Origin: Sediminivirga luteola
GTDB taxonomy: Bacteria; Actinomycetota; Actinomycetes; Actinomycetales; Brevibacteriaceae
Length of the DNA stretch: 64,000 nt
NCBI RefSeq assembly: GCF_014639315.1
Contig: NZ_BMFY01000006.1
Location: forward strand, 62,001 to 126,000
Direction of reading: 5' to 3'
Of this stretch, positions 25,239-32,432 are shown piece by piece. The notes under the pieces were generated by a model that searched no databases, was not told the origin of the DNA, and saw only the letters and a list, made by a program, of their open reading frames with translations. Numbering within the stretch: the stretch's first letter is position 1; every line of letters starts with the position of its first letter. A program made the position numbers and the translations under genes.

Positions 25239-27619
25239 CGTTCTCCTCCTGCTGAGATGGTGTCGTGCGTGGTCCCACCCGGCACGGCGGCCGGGACCGG
25301 GCCCGCGGCCTGCAGGGCGGGCGCGGAGGACTCGCCGAGCGGCCGGTAGCGCACCGTGCCCTCGTCCAGCACCAAGCGCCAGTCCAGTTCCGCGGGCCCC
25401 GCCTGCGTTGCTTTGTCCCGGTGCCGCCGGCGCCGGGAGACGTCCACGTAGAACCAGGCCCGCCAGCCCAGCGCGGTGTCCACCACCGCGTTCCACACGC
25501 CGATGTAGGCCAGGAACGCCCATCCGCCCCAGAAGGCGTTGAATGCGGCGAAGGCGGCATTGCCCCAGTTCTGCTGCAGCACGTCACGCCACAGCGTCAG
25601 CAGCGAGAACGCCACGATGAGCACGGGCGCGACGGCGTAGAGCCAGGGAGCCGCCGTCCGGTCCTTCACCTTGGGCGTGCGCGCGAACGGGATCTTCTCG
25701 CCGGTGAGTGCCTGCTGCAGCGATTTGAGCACTCCGGCCAGGTTGACCGGCAGCAGGATCAGGTTGAAGCCGTAGATCCGGAAGATGTCGGTGAACCGGT
25801 ATCCGCAGGCGCGCAGGTCGGCGCCCATCGTGAGGAAGTACGGCAGCGCGGCGGCGAGGATCAGCGGGCTCAGGAGTCTGCTGTCGTAGGGATACGCCAG
25901 CAAGAAGATCAGCCCGACGCTCGCCCAGGCGATCGAGGCCATGTAGTTCACCCGCAGCAGGATCTCCAGCACCGGGACACTCTCTCCGCGCCGGCGCCGG
26001 TGGTGCAGCTGGCGCCACAGTTTGGGCAGGATGAGCAGACCGCCGTTCGCCCAGCGCCGTCGTTGCACCACGAGGGAGCCGAAGTCCGGCGGAGTGGCGC
26101 TGTAGCTGAGCCGTTCCGGGTAGTTCGTCAGCGTCCAGCCGTGGATGCCCAGGTCGATGCTGGATTCGGTGTCCTCGATCACGGTGCGGTCCTGGACGAA
26201 GCGCTGGACGAACACCCCGTCCTCCCAGCCGCGTTCGGCGATGTCTTCCAGGGCCGCGGTGCGGATCACGGCATTGGCCCCGACCCAGAACGTGGCCCCC
26301 GAATGCGTCATCCCCTGATGCAGCAGGTGCTGGATGTCCGTCGTGGCACCGGCCAGGCGCTCGATCCGGCTGCCTGCGCCGCGGAACGAGGAGTACGGCG
26401 TCTGCGCCACCGCGATGCGCTCGTTCCCGGGGCTCTGCAGGAGGTGGACCAGGCGGAGGCAGTACTCCGGAAGGAGCAGGGAGTCCGCATCCAGGGTGAG
26501 CACGAAATCGGCTCGCGGCACCACCAGATCGGCCGGCTCGTCCGGTGACGCCGGCACCAGCAGCCTGCCGCCGGCGGTGTCCTCGATCCGGTAGGAACCG
26601 CCGAGCAGGCCCAGATAGGCGTTCAGGTTCATCGCCTTGTTCGCCTCATGGGACAGGGAGGCGTACTGCTTCCGCTCGAAGGAGGCCAGCCGCGCGCTGA
26701 AGGTTCGGGCGAGCCGGTGATGCAGCTGCCTCATCCGTTCCGGATCCGGGAGCTCCTGATCGTCGGCGGCCAGGCCCAGCGCCGTGGCGGTCATGTCCAG
26801 TCCGGCGGCCAGGCGGCCGATGACCTGATCGGCGAAGAACTCGTCCACGTGGTCCGTCCGCGGCTCACAGGCGGCCATCCGGCGCAGCCACCGGGCTGCC
26901 CAGGCGTAGTGCGCCGCCAGGGTGCGCACCTGCGCCTCGGTGACCTGGGGTTCTTCGGCCAGGGCCATCTCGAACACCACGAGGGCGTCTCCGAGACGTG
27001 TGCGAGGCTCGTCCAGCGCCCGCTCGATCTCGGCCGGGATGTCCCGGGTGCGGGCCAGCCGCGCCTCGACCTCCGCTGCATCCGGCTCGGGCGGATCGTC
27101 GATGAGCAGGACCACCGTCAGGTCCGGGTACTCCTGCAGTGCGGCCGACCACAGCGTCTGCCGGACCACGGCCGGCTCCTCCGCGTAGGAGGGGACGAGT
27201 ACCGTCATCGGCGGCTGGTGCTGTGCGAAATGGACGTCCAGTTCCTTCCGCGGAACCCGCCGGTGGCTGCGGAAGCGCAGCAGCGAACCGTGCCGCGCGA
27301 AGAGATACATCAGCGCGGAGAACGTGAGCATGGTGACGACCAGGAGGTACGAGCCGGCTTCCATCGTGAAGCGGAAGCTCTGCGCTCCGTTGTCCAGGAA
27401 CTGGCGCAGCACGGTGGTGACGACGTAGGCGGCCCAGGACAGGATCGTCACCACGATGGCGAGCCGGCTCATCGCGATCCTGCGGGAGCTGGGACGAGGA
27501 TGCTCGACGGGCAGCGGAGTGCTGCTGCGCTCGGCTCCCCACTGCCGCCTGCGCGTGCGCGGCGGCCGGTCGGCCGGCCGCTGAGGGGCCTGGCCGTTGA
27601 CTGCTTCGGAAGTGGTCAC
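25235..27619 (-). CDS. Membrane GT2 glycosyltransferase, polysaccharide-synthase-like
   Basis: The 794-aa protein has two N-terminal helices, a large cytoplasmic GT2 domain and four or five C-terminal helices. Catalytic motifs are visible: VVLLIDD (UDP-sugar Asp), FVLTLDADSLLLPEY (DAD), VIEDTESSIDLGI (acceptor-site acid) and VVQRRRWANGG (QxxRW). This is the pattern of processive synthases such as cellulose, chitin or poly-GlcNAc synthase. An unusual insert of about 150 residues between the first Asp and the DAD motif is helical and charged. It starts at a GTG. It is coupled to the GH18 gene, so a GlcNAc-containing exopolysaccharide is the best guess for the product. Confidence 0.88.
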   Translation of the reverse strand: MTTSEAVNGQAPQRPADRPPRTRRRQWGAERSSTPLPVEHPRPSSRRIAMSRLAIVVTILSWAAYVVTTVLRQFLDNGAQSFRFTMEAGSYLLVVTMLTFSALMYLFARHGSLLRFRSHRRVPRKELDVHFAQHQPPMTVLVPSYAEEPAVVRQTLWSAALQEYPDLTVVLLIDDPPEPDAAEVEARLARTRDIPAEIERALDEPRTRLGDALVVFEMALAEEPQVTEAQVRTLAAHYAWAARWLRRMAACEPRTDHVDEFFADQVIGRLAAGLDMTATALGLAADDQELPDPERMRQLHHRLARTFSARLASFERKQYASLSHEANKAMNLNAYLGLLGGSYRIEDTAGGRLLVPASPDEPADLVVPRADFVLTLDADSLLLPEYCLRLVHLLQSPGNERIAVAQTPYSSFRGAGSRIERLAGATTDIQHLLHQGMTHSGATFWVGANAVIRTAALEDIAERGWEDGVFVQRFVQDRTVIEDTESSIDLGIHGWTLTNYPERLSYSATPPDFGSLVVQRRRWANGGLLILPKLWRQLHHRRRRGESVPVLEILLRVNYMASIAWASVGLIFLLAYPYDSRLLSPLILAAALPYFLTMGADLRACGYRFTDIFRIYGFNLILLPVNLAGVLKSLQQALTGEKIPFARTPKVKDRTAAPWLYAVAPVLIVAFSLLTLWRDVLQQNWGNAAFAAFNAFWGGWAFLAYIGVWNAVVDTALGWRAWFYVDVSRRRRHRDKATQAGPAELDWRLVLDEGTVRYRPLGESSAPALQAAGPVPAAVPGGTTHDTISAGGER

Positions 27620-28025
27620 TGCGATTTCCCAACGTGTTCGGTGCCGGCGCCGTGGTCGGCGGCCGGGGCATTGCGCTAGCGAATCTAGGTGCGGGCCTGT
27701 CGGGGGACCCTGGGGCCGGACCCTAGGTGTCGCCGGGAGCTCCCCACCTGCCCGTGAACGGCGCGGACGGCGCCGCGGATACTAGGGGGACTCCCTAGGG
27801 GTCACCGGCGTGGGCGCACCCGGCAGCGGGCACTGGACCTCGGGTGCGGGCGCACCTGGAAACGAGCGCTGAACCCTGGGGCGGGCGTACCTGGTGCGGG
27901 CACTGAGGTCACATCGGATCAGCAGAACCACATCAGGACACCGGCGGACCACCGGAGCTTCGGCAGGCGGCCTTGGTAGTAGGGTCAGGACAGATTCCGA
28001 ACCGACCCCGTTGCCAGGAGCGCCC
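27620..28025. other. Divergent intergenic region with palindromes and repeats
   Basis: About 400 bases separate the GT2 operon from the S9 peptidase gene. It contains a CTAGGG-GGACT-CCCTAG inverted repeat at 27782-27798, another CCCTAGG at about 27721-27727, and three degenerate 30-base units (27810-27910). No gene is evident. Confidence 0.6.
27810..27910. repeat. Three degenerate tandem units of about 30 bases, period 35-36
   Basis: Units start at 27810, 27846 and 27881. All carry the core G(T/C)GGGCG(C/T)ACC(C/T)GG, about 10 bases before a G(A/C/G)GC(A/G)CTG core. They resemble regulator iterons in front of the S9 gene, or the relic of an expanded repeat. Confidence 0.55.
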
Positions 28026-30245
28026 GTGAAACCCGCCGATATCGAGAAGCTCGTCACCCTGTCCAGGCCCTCGCTCGCCCCCGACGGTTCCTTCGCCGTG
28101 GTCGCCTCCTCCCGGCCAGACCTGCGTGCCAACCGGAACGTGGGGCAGCTGTGGCGGATCGAGCTGAGGAGCCCCGGCGAAGGAGCCGGCTCGGAGCCCG
28201 CTGCCCCGGCGGTTCCGCCCGGGGCACCCGCTGACCGGCCGGGCGCGGACGGGACCGGTGTCCGGCGGCTGACCCGCGGCATCGCCGATGCCTCCCCGCG
28301 GCTCTCCCCGGACGGGTCGCTGATCGCGTTCCTGCGTCCCGACGGCAGGGGCCGCCCCCAGCTGCACCTGGTGGAGGCGGCCGGGGGCGAGCCGCTGGCG
28401 CTGACGGACCAGCCGCTGGGCGTCGGGGAGTTCACCTGGTCGCCGGACGGCACGCGCCTGGCGTTCCTGGCGCGCGTACCCGAACCGGGACGCTACGGCA
28501 CCGTCGAGGGGCTCGGCGCCGAGGCCGAATCACCGCGCCGGATCACCGGCATCCGATGGCATGCCAATGGCCTCGGCTACAGCCTGGACCGGCCCGCGCA
28601 CGTGTTCCTCGTCGACGTGCCGGACCCGGGCTGCGAACCGTCGTACCCTGCCGCCCCCGCGCCTGCCCGCCCGGACGCGCCGGCCACGTCCACGCCGGAC
28701 GCTGCGCTGCCCTCGCCCCGGGCCCTCACCACCGGCGGCGCCGAGCACTCCTCCCTCGCCTTCACCGCTGACGGACAGCACGTCCTGACCGCCCGTCAGG
28801 AGTTCGAGCGGCACGCCCGGGATCTGCGCTCCCAGCTGATCGCCCTCCCGGTCCCCGCGCCCGGCGCCGACGCCGCCGCCGGGGAGTCGGTCGTGCTCGG
28901 CCGGGACGCGGGTCTGAGCATCGAGGAGATCGCGGTCGCCGATGACGGCGCGATCGTCCTGCGCGCCCACCAGCCCGGTCCGTCGGGACGTGACTTCGTC
29001 GCCCCGGACGTGGCGCTGTGGCTGCTGGCGGACCTCGGTGCCGAGCCGCGCCGGCTGAACGATCCCGAGCACCTGGATGCGGGCACGCCGGGCGGCCCCG
29101 TGCTGCCGGCGGACGATGACGTGCTCGTCCCGGTACTCAGCCGCGGGCGGATTCACCTCATGCGGATCACCCGCGACGGCGTAGTCCGGACGGTCCTCGG
29201 CGGCGATGTGGAGGTCACCGGCGCCGATGGCGTCCGCACCGCTTCCGGCGTCCGCGTCCTGGCCTCGGCGGCGACCCCGGAATCCGCGGGCGAGCTGCTG
29301 TTGCTGGACCTCCCGGCAGCTGCTCCGGAACCCGGAGAAGGCGCTGCCGGCGATGCGCCGGAACCCGGCGGGGCCGCGGCGGCGACGGCCGGCTCCGGCA
29401 TCGCCGACGCCCGGACCTCAACCGGCGAGGAACGGGCGAGGGTGCTCACCGACTTCGGCGCCGCGCTGCGCCAGAGCGGCGTGGTCGCCCCGCGGGAGCT
29501 CGTCGTCGACGGCCGTGACGGCTATCCCGTGCACGGCTGGCTGGCGATGCCGGAGGGCGAGGGGTCCCATCCGGTCATCCTGATGATCCACGGCGGGCCG
29601 TACCACGCCTACGGCATCCACGTCTTCGACGAGGTCCAGACCCTGGTGGGCGCCGGGTACGCCGTGGCCTACTGCAACCCGCGCGGCTCGGCCGGATACG
29701 GCCGGGCGCACGGGCGCAGTATCCGGCAGGCCATGGGCACGGTCGACTATCACGATGTCCTCGATTTCCTGGACGGGGCGCTGGACGCCGAGCCGCGGCT
29801 GGACCGCGGCCGCCAGGGCATCATGGGCGGGTCCTACGGCGGGTACCTCACCGCCTGGACGATCGCGCACGAGCACCGCTTCGCCGGCGCCATCGTCGAG
29901 CGCGGCTTCCTGGACCCGGCGAGTTTCCAGGGAACCAGCGACATCGGATCATTCTTCGGCGACGAGTACGTCGGCACCGACCCGGCGGACATCGCCCGGC
30001 AGAGCCCCTTCGCGGTGGCGCATCAGGTGCGCACGCCCACCCTGGTGATGCATTCCGAGCTGGATTTCCGCTGCCCGCTGGAACAGGCCACCCGCTACTA
30101 CACGGCGCTCAAACGCGCCGCCGTGGAGACGGAGCTGCTCGTCTTCCCGGGGGAGGACCATGAACTGACCCGGTCGGGGCAGCCGCGGCACCGGCTGGAG
30201 CGTTTCGAAGCCGTCCTGGACTGGTGGGAGCGCTATCTCCGCTGA
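28026..30245 (+). CDS. S9-family serine peptidase (acylaminoacyl/prolyl oligopeptidase-like)
   Basis: The 739-aa cytoplasmic protein has an N-terminal beta-propeller (for example PRLSPDGSLIAFLRPDG and FTWSPDGTRLAFLARVP) and a C-terminal alpha/beta-hydrolase. The nucleophile is Ser in GIMGGSYGGYLTAW. The Asp is in HSELDFRCPLEQ and the His in PGEDHELTRSG. The oxyanion region HGGPYHAYG is intact. S9C-type enzymes remove N-acylated or small residues from peptides. Pro/Ala-rich inserts lengthen the propeller. The GTG start has CAGGAG four to five bases upstream; the frame is open further upstream but without support. Confidence 0.9.
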   Translation: MKPADIEKLVTLSRPSLAPDGSFAVVASSRPDLRANRNVGQLWRIELRSPGEGAGSEPAAPAVPPGAPADRPGADGTGVRRLTRGIADASPRLSPDGSLIAFLRPDGRGRPQLHLVEAAGGEPLALTDQPLGVGEFTWSPDGTRLAFLARVPEPGRYGTVEGLGAEAESPRRITGIRWHANGLGYSLDRPAHVFLVDVPDPGCEPSYPAAPAPARPDAPATSTPDAALPSPRALTTGGAEHSSLAFTADGQHVLTARQEFERHARDLRSQLIALPVPAPGADAAAGESVVLGRDAGLSIEEIAVADDGAIVLRAHQPGPSGRDFVAPDVALWLLADLGAEPRRLNDPEHLDAGTPGGPVLPADDDVLVPVLSRGRIHLMRITRDGVVRTVLGGDVEVTGADGVRTASGVRVLASAATPESAGELLLLDLPAAAPEPGEGAAGDAPEPGGAAAATAGSGIADARTSTGEERARVLTDFGAALRQSGVVAPRELVVDGRDGYPVHGWLAMPEGEGSHPVILMIHGGPYHAYGIHVFDEVQTLVGAGYAVAYCNPRGSAGYGRAHGRSIRQAMGTVDYHDVLDFLDGALDAEPRLDRGRQGIMGGSYGGYLTAWTIAHEHRFAGAIVERGFLDPASFQGTSDIGSFFGDEYVGTDPADIARQSPFAVAHQVRTPTLVMHSELDFRCPLEQATRYYTALKRAAVETELLVFPGEDHELTRSGQPRHRLERFEAVLDWWERYLR

Positions 30246-30305
30246 GGGCATCATCGCAGGTGAGCATATGCGCATGCGTGCATGAATCAGCAAGCTCCCC
30301 TGCTC

Positions 30306-30349
30306 GTTCACCGATAGTTCACCTGTTCTCTTAGCTTTCTCTTACCTTC
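30306..30349 (+). promoter_or_regulatory. Candidate PHO box of the alkaline phosphatase gene
   Basis: Four contiguous 11-base units read GTTCACCGATA, GTTCACCTGTT, CTCTTAGCTTT and CTCTTACCTTC. The first two have the full GTTCACC core of actinobacterial PhoP sites. A probable -10 (TAATCG or CAATAT) lies just downstream, 75-90 bases before the start codon. Confidence 0.85.
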
Positions 30350-30443
30350 TGTAATCGAGAGTCAATATCGGCTCGATGGGGTGGGAAGGCCGGCCTCTCC
30401 GGGCCGGCGACACCCCCACTCGAGAACGAAGGAAAGAGCGCAG

Positions 30444-32168
30444 ATGAGCTTCTCACGTTCGGTCCGCCGGTGCCTGGGCGCCGGCGCCGCGCTGGCGGTG
30501 ACCGGTACCGCGGTCATCGCCGCCCCCGCGCTGGCTGACACCGCCGAGCCGCGCAACATCATCGTGATGATCGGTGACGGCATGGGCTACAACCACGTCG
30601 ACGCGTCGAGCCTCTACCAGCACGGGCAGAGCAACTGGCAGGCCGAGGTGGATCCCGCGACGGGCGCCATCGAGTACGCCGGCTCCTACGGCGAGAACCC
30701 CAGCCAGGTGTACGAGCACTACGACGTGCAGCTCGGCATGTCGCACCACTCCCTCGACTCGCCGGTCTACGACGGCGAGGCCGCCTGGGCCGAGTTCGAC
30801 TGGGCGAAGCAGAATCCCACCGACTCGGCGGCCTCCGGGACGGCGCTGGCCACCGGCGTGAAGACCCATAACGGCTATCTGGGCGTCGACGCCGACCAGC
30901 AGCCGGTGGAGAACGTCGCCGAATACGCCGCCCAGACCGGTCGCGCCACCGGTGTGGTCTCCTCGGTGCCGTTCGGCCACGCCACCCCCGCCTCCTGGGG
31001 GTCGCACGTGGCCAGCCGCGGCGCCAACCACGAGATCGCCCAGCAGATGATCGACGGCTCGCTGGACGTGGTCATCGGCGCCGGCCACCCGTTCTACGAC
31101 GATGACGCCCAGCCGCGCGACCCCGAGTGGATCTGGCTGAGCGAAGAGCAGTACACGGCGCTGGAGACGGGGGAGACCGGTTACGCCTTCGTCGACGATT
31201 CCGCCGGCCTGGAAGCCGTCGCCAGCGGCGCGGAGGTGCCCGAGCGGCTCTTCGGCCTGGCTCCCGTCGCCGAGACGCTGCAGTACAACCGCACGAGCCT
31301 CGCGGAGGCGGAGCCCCGCCGCGACGCCGGCCGGGTGGACGGCGAGCCCATCACGGGCGACGCGCCGCTGCCGTTCGAGACCCAGCTCAACGACGTGCCC
31401 AGCCTCTCGGAGCTCAGCAGCGCCGCGCTCAATGTGCTGTCCCAGAACGACGAGGGCTTCTTCACGATGATCGAGGGCGGGGCGATCGACTGGGCGGGTC
31501 ACGCCAACGCGACCACCGGAAACCTCGAGGAGATGATCGACTTCAACGACGCCGTCGAGACGGTGCACGCCTGGGTCGAGGAGAACTCCAGCTGGGACGA
31601 GACCCTGCTGATCGTCACCGCCGATCACGAGACCGGTTACCTGTACGGCCCCGGTGACGGCACCAGCTGGACCACCATGACCGGTGAGCAGGGGCAGCTG
31701 CCCGTCGACGGCTGGTACTCCGGGGACCACACCAACCACCTGGTGCCGTTCTTCGCCCACGGCGCCGGCGCGGACACCATCCCCGGCTACGTCCGTGGCA
31801 CCGACCCGGTGCGCGGGGATTACATCGACAACACCGATGTTGCCCTGCTGGCCTTCGATCTGTGGGCCGCCGACGAGCCGACCGAGCCGTCACCGGAGCC
31901 CACGACGGAACCGACCGCGGAGCCCACCACGGACCCGACCGCTCAGCCCACCACGGACCCGACGGCAGAGCCCACCACCGAGCCGCAGCCCGGCGGCGGG
32001 CCCGGACCGGGCGATGAGAAGCCCGCCGGACCGGACGACAACGCCTCCGCGCCCGGCAGCCTGCCCCGCACCGGTAGCGAGTTCGCCGGTGCCGCGCTGG
32101 CCGCGCTCGCGCTCATCGCCCTGGGCGGCGGCGCCCTCTACCTGGCCCGCCGCAAGCGTCAGGTCTGA
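30444..32168 (+). CDS. Wall-anchored alkaline phosphatase
   Basis: The 574-aa precursor has a signal peptide ending near ALA-DTAE (about residue 32). The PhoA-type fold follows. Metal ligands are in IIVMIGDGMGYNHV and the nucleophilic Ser is in NPTDSAASGTALATGVKT. Later ligands are in MIEGGAIDWAGHAN, LIVTADHETGYLYG and GDHTNHLVPFFAHG. A Thr/Pro/Glu repeat linker then leads to LPRTG (about 541-545), a hydrophobic helix and the RRKRQV tail: a sortase sorting signal. It releases phosphate from organic esters at the cell surface. A PHO box upstream indicates induction by phosphate starvation. Confidence 0.95.
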   Translation: MSFSRSVRRCLGAGAALAVTGTAVIAAPALADTAEPRNIIVMIGDGMGYNHVDASSLYQHGQSNWQAEVDPATGAIEYAGSYGENPSQVYEHYDVQLGMSHHSLDSPVYDGEAAWAEFDWAKQNPTDSAASGTALATGVKTHNGYLGVDADQQPVENVAEYAAQTGRATGVVSSVPFGHATPASWGSHVASRGANHEIAQQMIDGSLDVVIGAGHPFYDDDAQPRDPEWIWLSEEQYTALETGETGYAFVDDSAGLEAVASGAEVPERLFGLAPVAETLQYNRTSLAEAEPRRDAGRVDGEPITGDAPLPFETQLNDVPSLSELSSAALNVLSQNDEGFFTMIEGGAIDWAGHANATTGNLEEMIDFNDAVETVHAWVEENSSWDETLLIVTADHETGYLYGPGDGTSWTTMTGEQGQLPVDGWYSGDHTNHLVPFFAHGAGADTIPGYVRGTDPVRGDYIDNTDVALLAFDLWAADEPTEPSPEPTTEPTAEPTTDPTAQPTTDPTAEPTTEPQPGGGPGPGDEKPAGPDDNASAPGSLPRTGSEFAGAALAALALIALGGGALYLARRKRQV

Positions 32169-32201
32169 GCCGTTCCGCCCGGCCCGGCGCACCTGCGTCG
32201 A

Positions 32202-32281
32202 TTCCGGGGTTGTGGGTGGATCCGGGTGGTTGCAACAACAACCACCCGGATCCACCCCGGAAACGGTGCACAACCCCGGAA
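32202..32281 (+). terminator. Large nested palindrome after alkaline phosphatase
   Basis: An inner perfect 19-base stem (32214-32232 with 32239-32257, loop CAACAA) lies inside a perfect 13-base outer inverted repeat TTCCGGGGTTGTG/CACAACCCCGGAA (32202-32214, 32269-32281). It starts 33 bases past the stop codon and ends before the next PHO-like box. It fits a strong terminator; a mobile palindromic element is also possible. Confidence 0.7.
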
Positions 32282-32329
32282 CTATCCCGCTCGCAGGAGC
32301 GTCTCGCCGCATTGGTCTAGACCCCTGCC

Positions 32330-32351
32330 ATTCACCGGTAGTTCATCACCG
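32330..32351 (+). promoter_or_regulatory. Candidate PHO box of the lamin-tail protein gene
   Basis: Two adjacent 11-base units, ATTCACCGGTA and GTTCATCACCG, match the PhoP unit GTTCACC with one or two changes. The pair lies 82-103 bases upstream of the GTG start, in the same position as the box of the alkaline phosphatase gene. Confidence 0.55.
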
Positions 32352-32432
32352 GTTCCGCTTCTCCCCATAGCGTGTCCGAGGCTGACCGCGCGCCGTGCGG
32401 GCGCGCGCCTTTCAGACATGAGGAGTACACGA

